The notes under the pieces were generated by a model. That model saw only the letters and a list, made by a program, of their open reading frames with translations, was not told the origin of the DNA and ran no database searches. A program made the translations under genes and the position numbers. Below, piece by piece: positions 26,401 to 37,500 of a DNA stretch of 64,000 bases; within the stretch, counting starts at the first letter, position 1; each line of letters starts with the position of its first letter. Source of the DNA: Reticulitermes lucifugus (taxonomy: Eukaryota; Arthropoda; Insecta; Blattodea; Rhinotermitidae); contig JAKCWW010000885.1 in assembly GCA_026260175.1 (NCBI GenBank), positions 1 to 64,000 on the forward strand. Reading direction: 5' to 3'.

Positions 26401-26889
26401 ATTAGCCAAATGCTCTGCCAATACAGTGACCAAGCTGGATAAATGGTTACTTGGGGTTCAATTCCAGGCAGGAGCAAAGATTTTTCTCATAACCACTGGG
26501 TCCAAATAAGTTCTAGAACCCATAAGCCTATCCTATGAGTATCAGTGGCTCCTTCCTTCGGAATAAAGTGACCAGTATGTCACACCACTCAACTCCAGCA
26601 CACAAAGGTTTGTAGTGAGTTGTAGTGCTAATCTTTTAGTTTATATGCCATTATACCAATTAGGCCAGCAACCATATCCCAGAGCATAAACTGGTACTCA
26701 GCTTGTTACTGTACATAAATGATACTCCATAAACAGTGTTCTAATAACAGAACCAGAAATACACACAATGTCCAAGTATATCTTCTTACCATGCACAAGT
26801 GCCCAGTCCTTAGCTTTGTCAATAATATCCTCAAGGATTTCTCTTTTCAATGGCAGGCTGATGCATGGACTTAACTGAGTACAGGCCAT
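14420..26889 (-). CDS. GSS: Glutathione synthetase, 10 coding exons, apparently complete
   Basis: ATP-dependent ligase joining gamma-glutamylcysteine to glycine, the last cytosolic step of glutathione synthesis. Coding exons in transcript order: 26889-26790, 25046-24863, 23391-23316, 22583-22450, 19204-19162, 18326-18253, 18167-18003, 17782-17521, 15806-15529, 14546-14420. All introns are GT-AG, the phases join, and the exons sum to 1443 nt (480 residues plus stop), close to the 474 of the human enzyme. Recognisable blocks are FRSDYLL near residue 127, the metal/ATP segment EINTIASGFGG (about 145-155), YFRSGYVPSQYP, LAGTKKVQQ, the ATP-grasp glycine loop KPQREGGGNN (about 367-376), LVSELGIFGV, and the C-terminal alanine-rich loop GVAAGSGALDSPY (about 465-477). 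A possible splice acceptor lies just upstream of the ATG, so a non-coding first exon is likely. The introns hold SINEs, LINE tails and hammerhead-like repeats. Exon edges were set by eye from splice signals and family alignment. Confidence 0.95.
14690..14850 (+). mobile_element. tRNA-derived SINE-like remnant in GSS intron 9
   Basis: An A-box-like stretch (GTGGGTTGCTATAG) is followed about 40 bases later by a B box (GGTTCAAATACTGGCC), then a non-tRNA body. It looks like a SINE family different from the common one in this window. It lies in the intron between the last two coding exons of glutathione synthetase. Confidence 0.5.
16070..16320 (+). mobile_element. LINE 3'-end remnant with CCHC motif, in GSS intron 8
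   Basis: The frame reads LPPTHLHNSDTNTDQCSLCNNGRMDERYLHMC, the C-x2-C...H...C zinc-knuckle-like end typical of jockey/R1-type ORF2 proteins. Only this tail remains. It is antisense to the host gene. Confidence 0.65.
16796..16902 (-). repeat. Left half of an inverted Penelope-like repeat pair (degraded hammerhead)
   Basis: The reverse complement aligns along its length with 17178-17330. The hammerhead-like core on the minus strand is altered (TTGATGA in place of CTGATGA), and several bases around GTA after GAAAC are missing. The hairpin GGTGGCCGCC-like stem is still partly paired. It lies in GSS intron 8. Confidence 0.65.
17178..17330 (+). repeat. Right half of the inverted Penelope-like repeat pair
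   Basis: It carries a hammerhead-like motif at 17223-17260: TCC, CTGATGA, T, stem GGCA...TGCC, GAAAC, AT, GTA, GGA. The flanks on both sides match the reverse complement of 16796-16902, including the segment ATGTTTTAAATATATTGGT. The two halves are about 280 bp apart and well diverged, so this is an old insertion. Confidence 0.7.
18745..18945 (-). mobile_element. SINE, second family, in GSS intron 5
   Basis: Shares the string ACCGAAGTACT, then CCTGTTCC and TGCCACTTC/GG, with 30950-31105 in the same orientation. Such elements commonly show a tRNA-like head and this conserved body in insects. Decayed at the head. Confidence 0.6.
19590..19790 (+). repeat. Dispersed repeat, unclassified (copy 1)
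   Basis: Similar to 23795-23995 over about 200 bp: both contain CATTTTAACCAAAT or its close variant, GATTTTCATRAAAGTCTCCAA and a GACATGA(C/T) stretch followed by AAAGCTAA/CTAAAGAT and a CGACT run. No coding or terminal signals. Confidence 0.6.
20070..20285 (+). mobile_element. tRNA-derived SINE, main family, in GSS intron 4
   Basis: The tRNA-like head includes GCAAAGTCAGTATAGCAACT (A box region) and the B box GGTTCAAATCC. It continues with a TTTTCTCTTCTACAAAACCGTCC segment and the shared body (CCTCCTACATAATGAGTAATGG, GGTAAAGTGGGCGGGGCGTG). RNA polymerase III boxes mark it as a retroposon, not a tRNA gene. Confidence 0.85.
20286..20530 (-). mobile_element. tRNA-derived SINE, main family, inverted next to the previous copy
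   Basis: Minus-strand copy: B box complement GGATTCAATTCCCGG, body with GGCCGCTTTGCCCCCCGGGA and CTGGGTGGGCCTCGGGGCC. Its 3' end abuts the 3' end of the plus-strand copy at 20070-20285, giving a tail-to-tail pair able to form a long hairpin in the GSS pre-mRNA. Confidence 0.85.
21164..21487 (+). repeat. Direct tandem duplication, about 163-bp unit, two copies
   Basis: The block starting TTCCTTTGGTTAATACCTG at 21164 recurs at 21327 with only a few differences (for example TCTGCCAGG versus TCCGCCAGG). It lies within GSS intron 4. Confidence 0.92.
22150..22420 (+). mobile_element. LINE 3' tail fragment
   Basis: One frame reads WTGLIWLRTGESGG, then WTCDSVICWKFLEQLRNC, an alternative-frame signature of the conserved tail of a LINE family whose ORF2 ends in GRPRxRWEDNIKMDL...DWIHLAQDR. 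The homologous tails at 28640-28965 and 57660-57830 confirm a dispersed element. It lies in GSS intron 4. Confidence 0.65.
23795..23995 (+). repeat. Dispersed repeat, unclassified (copy 2)
   Basis: Partner of 19590-19790, in the same orientation but in GSS intron 2. Shares the AAGTGAAG...TTTTAACCAAATC...GATTTTCATGAAAGTCTCC order. Confidence 0.6.
25374..25419 (+). ncRNA. Hammerhead-ribozyme-like motif in GSS intron 1
   Basis: Order: ACACC, CTGATGA, T, a perfect stem (GGTTTTTG with CAAAAACC), GAAAC, ATAT, GTT, GGGGT. The outer stem pairs four of five positions. It lies antisense to the glutathione synthetase gene. No inverted partner was found nearby. Confidence 0.6.
25536..25683. mobile_element. 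Short palindromic MITE-like element, 148 bp
   Basis: Inverted arms of about 50 bp: AAAAGAGATCTG...GGTCTTCTGGGA...GTAGAATGGTAATTC on the left, and GAATTACCATTCTAC...TCCCAGAAGA...CAGATCTTTT on the right, with a roughly 45-bp centre. No clear target duplication. In GSS intron 1. Confidence 0.75.
26405..26660 (+). mobile_element. tRNA-derived SINE, main family, in GSS intron 1
   Basis: B box GGTTCAATTCCAGGC followed by AAAGATTTTTCTCATAAC and the family body (CCTATGAGTATCAGTGGCTCC, AATAAAGTGACCAG). Diverged. Confidence 0.65.
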
Positions 26890-27535
26890 ATTTCTACAGT
26901 GTCAGGAACTAAAATGAAAAATACAACATACAAAATAAGTATATTATATTTGGAAATCCCCTGGTAAAGTTGCACTCATAAACCACTTAATTTTGGGTAT
27001 TCTAATAACAGCAATATTCAAATTTTAATAACATCTGCTGGACAGAATGTCAGAGATATGCACATTTTACAAGGGAGAAAATACTGTTACAATTAACAGG
27101 GATGCCAAACAATAATGCTGAATGGCATTCTATATTCAGTCACAGTTTAGATTTAAGGTGCTGGTATTTTCATTGTGAAGCAAAAAGTAATAATTGGAAA
27201 TTAAAATCTTCCTTCCCTACATTTTTACCTTCATTCAACCTAATCAGTGCACAGGAGAAGTATACATATGCATTATGTGCACAAAATGCATGAAGTGAAC
27301 ACTCACGAGGACAGGCTGTGTCCGTCCATCCACATACTTGATGCTAGTGTACAGCTTCCAGATAAATTTTGTACTAGGATCTACACTACAAGTTGGACAT
27401 TGGTTCATACTAGTCTAATTCAAACTCTACTTTACATAACGCTCAAACTGAAGTTCACAAATGTTGACAATTAAGCGGTAAAGACTGTCAAACATAACTA
27501 TTTATTTAACAAATTACTTTGCTGTCATAAGTGTG

Positions 27536-27583
27536 GCAGCTACATATTTTGGTCTGATTCTCAATAAACCACAATCAGGCTGC
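27536..27583 (-). ncRNA. Decayed hammerhead-like motif with intact outer stem
   Basis: On the minus strand: GCAGC, CTGATTG, T, GGTT...GACC, AAAAT, ATGTA, GCTGC. The catalytic core is altered, but the outer stem still pairs five of five. Upstream of the GSS start. Confidence 0.45.
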
Positions 27584-28311
27584 AGTAACAACTGTATACA
27601 GAGTAAAACCATGTACTGTTATAAACACTGAGGTTAAAATACTAATTGAGATGTCTCACAATTATATCCAAGGTTTGTCATCATTCATTGGACAAATATA
27701 TAACAATCATTATAACTTAAAATGACAAAGTTGTTACTGTTCACGATGTTTTAATTATGCAACTGCTCACAGCTTTATAAACATGGGAACTTTTTTGTCT
27801 TGCTAGGCGGCTGAATGAGTAGACGGAATTATGGTGGTAGAAAGCTAATCTTCGTCTTGAAACACGTCTTATAAGGGAAGTGCAACTGGGCCTGTGATTG
27901 TTACCTCTCAATTCGAAGCCCCCTTTCATTAAATTTATATTCATAAAATTAACAAACACTGCAACTGAAAAATTACAATGCAGCCTTCACCTTAAGCCGC
28001 TTTAACGATAATCAGCACGTAATCAAACCTAAACACAACCACTTCTGAAACCACAAATCACACACTCCAAACCACATATTATCTAGTATGCTCCGAACCA
28101 TGGATCATAGTGTCCGTGCTCTCAACCATCTACCACGGATTAGAGCCATCCACACATTAAACTCTTGCAACTGACATCGCGCTAATACGATGCCATCTAT
28201 TCGCAAGATACGTATACTACATTTATGGCCGTTAACAGTACCTACCAGCAACACAATCGAAATGACCTGTGAACACAATGTTGACGTATTACTCTGTGGT
28301 CAAGTCGCATA

Positions 28312-28486
28312 GCAGTGGCGTGGGTGAGGCTACCCCACACCCCGCAATACAGGTGATGACACTGTGGGTTAGGCGAGCTACCTTACGTATAAAATGTGGG
28401 GTTCTTTTGAACTAGATTCCATTGTTCCGACAGAAGGCTAACAGTTATAGGGGGGGGGCACCGACCGATTATCTACACCACTGATG
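28312..28486. mobile_element. Possible hAT-type MITE
   Basis: The ends CAGTGGCGTGG and CTACACCACTG resemble the inverted termini of CAGTGGCGTA-type hAT MITEs. The 8-base flanks do not match. Contains a run of nine G. Confidence 0.4.
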
Positions 28487-28639
28487 TATCGTGCCAGTCA
28501 CCAAGATGGTTGACAAAAAAAAAGATTGACGGCAGAGCAAAGTACTGTGACAATGCAGGCATTTTTCTCTCATTTCAGGGCACGGTGGGCTTACTCAATA
28601 ATTTCAATGACATTGGTTGATTCCACGTACTATTTAGGC

Positions 28640-28965
28640 GATCAAAGGAAGGAGAATGAGATAGGTGGGGCACAATGCACATATGGGAAACAAAAATGTG
28701 CACAGGGTTTTGGTGGAGACACCTGAAGTAAAACAGCCATGTGGAAGACCTAAGCATAGATGTGAGGATATCAACATGGACGTTGGAGACATAAGATGGG
28801 AGGGCTTGGAATTATCTGACTTCACAGGGACAAGCAGCAGGTCCTTGCCAACACGGTAATGAACCTTAAGGATCTATGAAATTCAGGGAATTTCTTAATT
28901 AGCTGAGAACTATTGGCTTCTCAAGAAGGACTCTGCTCCATGGAGTTAGCTGGTTCATTAGTTAG
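28640..28965 (+). mobile_element. LINE ORF2 C-terminal tail fragment
   Basis: Encodes NVHRVLVETPEVKQPCGRPKHRCEDINMDVGDI, matching the conserved RVLVGKPEGKRPLGRPRxRWEDNIKMDL tail of an insect LINE ORF2. After the frame, GGAATTTCTTAATTAGCTGAG...CTTCTCAAGAAGGACTCTGCT matches the 3' part of the 22150-22420 copy. Confidence 0.75.
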
Positions 28966-28969
28966 TAAG

Positions 28970-29620
28970 TTAGCTACCTAGATAGATAGTTGGTTGGCTA
29001 GTTCGTTCTGGAGGAAGAACACCGATACTGTGCAGAATTTCACTGGAATGAAGCCCAGAAAGATCATTACAGAAATGAGCAATATTACCAATATCTAGAT
29101 GTTCATCTATAAATACTATGGTTTGATGTTCAGATGCACGTATACAAAATGAGCACAGCACAACTGCTGGGTTCACTGCATGCACTAAACATGAAGGAAC
29201 AGGCACATTTCTACCTGGACAGAGCAGTGAAGACAAATAATGTCTGATTCTGGGCTAAGGAAAATATGCATTATGCAGCCAAGATTATAGTGTTGCCTGC
29301 CATGGGCTACTAAGACAATACTTCTCTGACAAAATGACTTTCAACTTCTTGCAAGTGGTCTGTCAAGAAACACACAAGATTATGCAGTACTGGGCCCCAT
29401 TACCTACAGTGACCATCATCACAGCACCTCTGCCCACGTGTGATTTCTGGTCACCAGGCATGTGGATAGATCTGGTTCCACAGATACCAATCCCTGCCAA
29501 CTTCTTTCCTTGGGTTGCCTTGGGTATTGATGAAAGAAAAACTGTTCCCTGAAAAGCTGGCCTCACTGATGGAAATAAGTACGATTGCTGTTCAAATGCA
29601 TCAGGGGTACAGAGGTTCAA
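28970..29620 (-). other. Unclassified region with two adjacent minus-strand open frames
   Basis: Frames of 85 codons (29620-29363) and 88 codons (29236-28970) face the same way. They include VFLSSIPKATQGKKLAGIGICGTRSIHMPGDQKSHVGRG and VHAVNPAVVLCSFCIRASEHQTIVFIDEHLDIGN. The composition is protein-like, but I recognise no family. It could be a decayed transposon or a host pseudogene; no function is proposed. Confidence 0.3.
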
Positions 29621-29929
29621 TTAAAATATGTGACAGCAAATACATTTCTTTACTTCATGGTTTTCAGATTATAATTTTATGTAGCTTTTGCCACAATATT
29701 TCAAACTTGTAAGCTTCTGTAGTGAAAATGCTTCCAAGTTTTTTCGCACAACACATATGCTTTGCACACAAAAATATAACACTGTGACCTTAGAAGGAAA
29801 ATTTTAAAGTTTTCTTTGTAAATAAATAACCTATATTTTTTGATAAACTTTGGACAAGTGTGTTCTGGACTCCCCTGGACTTGAGATATTGCATTCACTT
29901 TGGTTTCAAATGAAAAACTGCAGTTTCTA

Positions 29930-29973
29930 AATAATAATAATAATAACAATAATAATAATAATAACAATAATAC
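29930..29973. repeat. (TAA)n microsatellite
   Basis: About 14 TAA or CAA-interrupted triplets. It produces a false poly-leucine frame on the minus strand. Confidence 0.95.
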
Positions 29974-30654
29974 TGCAGTCCAAGGTGCTTTAACAAATAT
30001 TTTGAACAACACTGCAAATTAAGAGCAATAAAATATAAAAAATTCAATCAGATATCATGGCTATTCTATGTGCATTCAAATATCAATTGAGTGAATACAA
30101 ATCAGCTTATAACTCGTGTACAAGTAGCAAGTAAAAACAAGAAAGCTTTTATAGTAAAATTTCATTACTTGAGAATACACGAGGCACAATATAGCCCTAC
30201 CAAGTTTTCCAAAATAAAGGCGACGAAGAAAAACAGAATAAAACTAATATGTAACGCCACTACATTATAATGAAAACAAATCTTCTATTATGCAAAATGA
30301 TATGAGACCACCACACAACCAGAATCCAAAAGCAAGGAATGTAATATACAAATTAATGGAATAATCCAATGGGAGCAACAGAGGCTTAGAACAATCTTAC
30401 AGAATTTTAACTTTTTATACTTTTAATATGTTATATTTAAAACTCTAATAAAAATTTATAAATAATTATAACAAACAGCAAAATAAATAAAACTCCAGTA
30501 ATCTGAGTAACACAACCAACAATAAATTATGAACTACAAAAGACCAAAAAATTTAATATAATTAATAACGGTAAAAGTATTATGTAAAAAGATAAGACCT
30601 CACACCTATGAAAAGATCTACAATAAAACCTGTTGTACCTTCTTTTTATATTTT

Positions 30655-30705
30655 CGTATGTACATAAAGCTTGATGATGGCCTTTTGGGCCAAAACATGT
30701 ACTGC
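30655..30705 (+). ncRNA. Decayed hammerhead-like motif
   Basis: TTGATGA, T, the stem GGCC TTTTG GGCC, AAAAC, AT, GTA. The first core C and the G of GAAA are lost, and the outer stem is weak. Recognisable only by comparison with the better copies. Confidence 0.4.
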
Positions 30706-30949
30706 ATTTAGTGTGTTCTACACAAATATTGTTTTACAAAAAATTTCAGTTGCATTTGACAGTGTTCACTCAACTGATATCTATACAACACAATGGGGTG
30801 TCATTCATTTCAAGAAGAGTGCAAAGCTACTCTTCTTCATAATTTTTACCACCATTTTATGACTTTTCTTAAGTGTGCTATTTAATGACGGCATCAATTG
30901 CTAAGATTATATGGCATCACTGATAAATAAATGGAGCACTGGTGGAATG

Positions 30950-31105
30950 ACAATGACAGGGTAAAACCGAAGTACTAACAGAAAAACCTGTTCCCATGCC
31001 ACTTGGTCCACAACCCACATATGGACTGGCCTGGGATTAAATCCAGGCCTCCATAGTAAGAGGCCAGTGACTACCCATCGGAGCCATGGCACAGCCCACC
31101 ATATT
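30950..31105 (-). mobile_element. SINE, second family
   Basis: On the minus strand the frame reads VVTGLLLWRPGFNPRPVHMWVVDQVAWEQVFLLVLRF, a repeat-derived pseudo-peptide I associate with a widespread insect SINE. Matches 18745-18945. Between the GSS and zinc-finger genes. Confidence 0.65.
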
Positions 31106-31538
31106 ATGAGATTTTACAACGCAGTAATACCAGAAGTATATAATTTTCTTGCCTTTTAATAATTTTCTGTATCCTGTAAGGCTGTCATGATAAAGAATAA
31201 AAATATGAAATTTTGGTATCTGACTTCTCTGTTATTAACCAAAATTTCAGGAAAGAAAAGTTATATTTATAATTATAGTGACTTTGGTATTACTTGTCAA
31301 GAATGAAAATGCACCAGTGTAACTTCATGTATAAAAGTGCCAGGGCCCACAGTGCAGCACGTGATGTTTTGCAGGAAGTACGTACCTCTTGTGAGATATA
31401 CTGACATACATATGTAGAAACAGAAGGCCCAAATCGACATTTGACATCCATTCACGCAGAACATCTTTATTTTGAAAGCTACTTACCACCTGAGCTTCAG
31501 TCACTACCATAAGATGTTTATGCCACACTTTTAACACT

Positions 31539-34500
31539 TTAAACTAAAGTTTGGTGCTGTTTCATATGGTTCCTGAGAGTCACATTGTGAGTAAAGGCCA
31601 GACTGCAAACAGAACATACATATGGTTTCTGACCAGTATGCAACCGTAGATGCTGAGTTAGGTTCCACTTGTCTGAGAAAGGGCGTTCACAGTAAGGGCA
31701 CACAAAAGGCTTCTCCCCTGTGTGTATTCGCATGTGACGCACCAAATCCTCTTTCCTCTTGAAACCTTTGCTGCACACACTGCAGGCCAGTGGACGTTCC
31801 CGAGCATGTACTTTGGCATGTGCCATGAGGGTGTCTCGCCAAGTGAAAGCCTTCCCGCATTCAGCACAAGTGTGTCTCTTCTCTCCCGAGTGAATCATTA
31901 AGTGACGTGTTAGGTAAAACTTGGTCTTGAATGTCTTACCTGTAGGTAAGAAGACTTACGATAAAATTTAAAAAAAAATGTCATTTTTCAGGCTTTCAAA
32001 TTGGTGCAGCTGCGATCTTTATTCTTTTGGGATATTGTGCTCTGTCACTTGATGTTTCTTGCCCAATGTTCTGAAACTGTGTGGTGGCCTCATCTTCAAC
32101 GGTAAGATGTCCAGTTTTTCATTGGATACCCAAAAACTTAAAGACAGGCCACTAGCTGGTCTGGAAATGTTGCGCAACAAACACTAAGTGACAGAGCACA
32201 ATATCCCAGAAGAATGAAGATCTGAAGGCATGTCATATACGGTGAAACTCGCTTAAGATGCCTCCGGTTAAGATGTTTTCCCGCCTTAGACGTTAGCATA
32301 AAAAGCACCAAAATTCTCCCATCTGATTAACATTACACGTTGCACTTTTAATACGTCCCCGCAAAAGAAGCAACAAAAGTTGACGACTAAACAATTTCTT
32401 TACAAACAGTGAATTTTTTTACCAGTTTAATACATTTTCTCTATCAAAATCTTAAACAAGTTCCCCGAGTTTCCATTCGTTCCATTTCCAAAATATAGTG
32501 TTCAAATAGCGCGGTCAGTTAATTTAGGTTAATCTTCAAGGTAATTTCTGCAAGATTCACACAGCAGAATGACGCAACCTCATGGCGCGGGAGTGTTGTA
32601 TTTCTCCTGCGATGCAGAGACTACCAGTCCGTCCCCACTACTCGGTCTCCGTCGCTCTTCCATCAAGACGACTGAAAGATTGTATTGGGGGGCCAGAAGC
32701 CTATCCTAGCTGTTCCGAGACCTGTATGGGCCTGTATTTGGCAAAGCTGGCATGTGGAAGCTGACTTGCCGCTTCAACTGGCCGGGCACTTGGAGGGAAC
32801 TCAGGCAGCCAATAACATTTGAAGACGTTTAAGTGCGCTAGCCAACACCACCCGGGGTTGCACCTTGCTGGCGCGGAAGCCATGTGGAGGTGGAAGCCAC
32901 CCCGTTGGGGGGATAGCAGTCTGACGCCACATGCTTGGGTGCTCGTACGCAACAACTTGTTTAAACGTAATTTATCGGCGGTAATAAAAAAGCGTCACGG
33001 TGTGGCGCGATTGTGAAAAATTTGTGGTGTGTGCAGATAAGTTACATCAGCAATTCCAGAAAATAAATTCAAGACACTGCAGAGTTAGTGAAAGTGACTG
33101 GAACTACTGATCACCCCTTATGGTCTTGGGAAAAGTATGCATTTTATGCGAAGCAACACAGATGTCCCAGAGCACGCAGTTCAAAGCCAATGGAATCTGA
33201 GGATTTATACTGCAATTGTTTTTGAAAAAAGAGCAAGACAACCCACACTTGACAAATATTTCAAGGAAAGCAACCACCTGGAATGAAATGTGAACTTGCG
33301 AATGAAAAGTCAGTGACAATATAGTTAAAGATATAAATAAAACTGTGAATGAAAGGTTACAGACAAAATGGTTAGATGGTCAGATACAGGTGAGAATGTG
33401 TTAAGACAGCTGCAAATTATACAAATTCAGCATACATACATAACAACTTCACAAAAAATTAAAAAATACAACTTTTCGGTCCTACCCTTTTAAGACATTT
33501 CCTGCTTAAGAAGTCATATTTTATTAGAGTTTTCAAAAACGTCTTAAGAGAGTTTCACTGTATGTTTTTATTATTTTTGAAACATAATGTCCCATCTAAA
33601 CTAGGCAATCAATGATTATTTCCATATGGATGTTTTCACATGAGGTATAATAACTGTGTTTCTAGATTCAAGATGCATCACTCCATACGGCAAACTCAGT
33701 ATATCCATTAAATATAACTACAATAACATATACATTGTCAAAGGCAATATATGCATGTCATTGTATTTGTATTTAGTGGTTATACTGGCTACTTTAACAT
33801 GTAAATATTCAGGAACTTATTGCATGTGATGTATGGGTGTCAACAAATTTACACATTTTTCTCACTCGCCAGCATATCAATACCCTACCAAAGCCCAGTA
33901 TCCAGCTTTCCCTTGGAGTGCATTTCATACAAATGATGACCCTTACTCTTAACTTACCATTACTAGAACAGAGAATTTCAGCAACGCTAATGAAAAGTCC
34001 GATCCTGAAGCAGTTTAATCCTCATTCCAACCAACCGATTGATTGACAACCATCTGACAAACTCCATGCAGCCGAGTACTTGTTAAGAAGCTCAGTCACT
34101 GGACTATTCAATAAATTCCCCCATTTTATGAAACCTGAAGGGTCATTACTGTGTTCCTAACAGCAAACTACTGAATCCTATGTTACACGAAGTGAATACA
34201 ATCCGTAATCTCATACCCACTTCCTCAAGATTCATTTTAATATTACTCTCCCACCTATGTCTAGGTCCCCCAAGTAGTCTTTTCCTTTAAGGTGTTCAGA
34301 GCCAAAAGTCTGTATGCGTTTTTTAATCACATAGCTAAAATCCATTTTATTATTAGCTGCTGTCCCCATCTTGATCTTTAAACTGATTTGCAAGAAGTTC
34401 TTACACCAGATGCCATATTTTGTTCATTACATCTATGCTAAGTGCCCTCTCCATCATCACCTCCTTCATTTAGCCACCCTTACATGGTAGGAAAAAGGAA

Positions 34501-37500
34501 CTGTGTACATTTCTCTGTTCCACATATTCTTTTCACACGTATTCTGTAAAGTAATTGAACACTAATCCAACTATAGTGTAACTTTTGAGAATACTGTCAT
34601 GGTGTTATAAAAATTCTTTACTGTGTTGTTTTGTGACTTCTCTGTTGATCATTATTACAATTTTGTGAAGGCAGCCATTTATTGGGAAAATAAACACCTT
34701 ATGAAAAGTCCTTGTCATAGATATTTTGTAGTTTGCAATGTTAGACACACAAAAATTACTTCTGTTAATATTTAATGCAATGCAGTTTATCTACCTGCAA
34801 CACTGTGCTGTATTTGTCTTGCAATTAAAACTTCCTTTAATATATTCCCCATATTCACAGATACCTTGAAACTTAACCAAAGAACAATTATATTTATTGC
34901 ACATATTTGTATATCCTAAAACTCACTGAGTCATAGATATGGATTATAATAAATGACAACAGTCAGCCACTCACTCAAGGGTTACATGTGTAAATCTGTA
35001 AATTTGAAATTTATCTTCAGTCACTATGCTGATGTAATGCTTTCTACCTACCGCAAACATTGCAGAGGAATGGCGATTCATCTGAGTGCAGTCTGAAATG
35101 CTTCTTGAGATCACTCTTCTCACGGAATGCCTTTCCACAGACAGAACACAGACAAGGTCGCTCCACAGAGTGCGTTTTGACATGTAATGCCAACTTTCGA
35201 TCACTGTAGAATGCTTTGCCACATTCCTGGTGCCATGGAGGAAAGTTCCAAAAGCTTTAATGTAATATCAACCACAATTACATAAATCAGGTAATGCGTA
35301 TAATTTTCTATATGCAGTCACAAGAGTAATGTGTATACATACATCTCATTACAATACATTTCATGGATCCAAAATTTAGTCCAAGTGACAAGAGGAAGTG
35401 GAATAAGTCATGAAAAATACAAGGAAGTAAAATCATTTGCAGGGACATTAAAAAGTAAGAGAATAAAAATTTTATTGCTTGGAACCAGTGATGGGAAGGA
35501 ACCTGGACCAATGCTCCATGCAAATCACATTCACTTGCTTATCTGGGTAGCCCTAACAGAGGAATTTGACTCATCTGAATGCTAGGAAAACATGATCCCA
35601 AATAAAAATAAATAAAAACATGTGTCTTTTAAGTTTCAATCTTTGATGACAGACATTTACATTTAGTGCTGCTGCAGCCATCAGGTAATTAAATTTCAAC
35701 TGGCAAATATGAAGTATTTCACTTAAAGTATCATAAATTATCAGAAGATAATTATTATCATGCACATGACTGACGTTTGGGACATTTTCCATCGTCTCAG
35801 GCCAATAAATCCAGTTACCAGTGATGGAGACTAGCTCTTTCTTAACTAGGGGTGTCCAACCAGCAACCCACCATGTTGTCTCTTGCTGCCTATGGCCACA
35901 TTTGTAAAAAATGTATATACTATAAACATTACACAATAATTTGGGCAGTTGGGCAACCAATTACTGTGATTTTTAAAAGTGCGGCCTGTGAACCAGTATA
36001 CAATAATAGTTGTGACTCTTTGACCAAAAAGGTTGGATGCCCCTGTTCTAAATGATCCATCAGAGAAGGTTCCCTCTCTCCCCTTTCCACCTAAAGACAG
36101 GGGCGGTTCCATTCTCTGAAATGTTGTGCCTTTTTAGCCTGAGGTAATGGACAATGTCCAGAACATCAGTTATGGCTATTACACCACAATCAGAATCCTT
36201 TAAAGCTGAATAATTACGTTCTTTCATTAAGAATTTCACACTACACAGTGAGTTCACAGTAGTGGGGATAGCATTGCTCATATAGTGACTAAGTCTATGG
36301 GGCTGGACAATCTAAGGTTGGAATCCTGGGAGGGGCAAGAGATTTATCTCTTCTCCAAAACATCCAGACCAGCTATAGGATCCACCCAGCCTCCTACTCA
36401 ATGAGTAATGAGGGCTCTTTCTTGGAGGTAAGGCAGACAGGTTGTGAGGCCGACCACTCACCTACATCTACAGTTGAGGTTAAGGATGTGTGGCGCTATA
36501 CCTTCACTCCCCCTATATTCCTTTTATGGTGCGTATAGGGACAACTTTACCTTTTCTTTAAATTGAGTTCTCTAAACCCTGATGGATTAAACAATTTCCT
36601 CATAACTGCCTTACAAGTTCAGTTCTTTGTAGCAAATATAGAAACATGCAAATCACATGAACTGAACCTGTTATGCATTCAATTTGAACATACAAGACAT
36701 CAGCTAAAATGAACATGCAACCAGATATCCTGAATACAGTATTTTGAAGTTTTCCCTCCACATTCCAGCACTTCACATTTACCATTCTACAATTTACATC
36801 CTTTCATTGACATAATCATTTTGGTTGCACTATGGCCCTGGGGTTGACTTAGCCTCTAACAGAAATGAGTACCAGGAATATTTCCTGGGGATAAAGGCGG
36901 CCAGTGCGTAGGGCTGACAACCTTACCACCTTCATGTGTCAATTTTCTAGAAATCTGGGAGCCTCAATCTCCTGGAACCCAAAGGGTCTGTCCAGGCCTG
37001 TAATGCGATTGCTTTACCTTTTACAATTTACATCAGCTTTCCTTGCAGTCGGAATAACAAGATACACACATTCATGATGGCACAAAGAAAATTCTGCTCC
37101 ATCATATTCCACATCACTGCATAATGCATGTCATGCTTAACTTTCTCTCAGCTAAACTTACCAAACACGAAAAACTTCGCTCTCCCGAATGTACAGCTTG
37201 GTGGTCTCGTAGGTATGACTTGCTTGAAAATGACCTGTGACAAACTTCGCATGGAAACCCCTTATTAATTGGAAGAGGGGGCAGGAATTCAGAGTTTTCT
37301 TCAGCTTGACTTTCATCTAGTCCTTCAGTTCTTTCATCATCTCCTCCCTCCACCTTCACTTCACATGGAAGGTCTGGATATACAGGCACCTCCTGAATAA
37401 CACAATTTGCTTTATAATACATAAGTAAAACAGAATGCAGTGTTCATGTTCCAAACACAGTAACAAAGAAAATAAAACTTTATCTAACCATGTGCAAAGC

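Noticed and set aside
29701-30012. Frame with a long leucine run, like a signal or membrane segment
   Set aside because: The leucines are the reverse reading of the (TAA)n microsatellite.
31658-31867. Alternative minus-strand frame within the last zinc-finger exon
   Set aside because: It is a shadow of the eight-finger frame, which has conserved cysteines and histidines.
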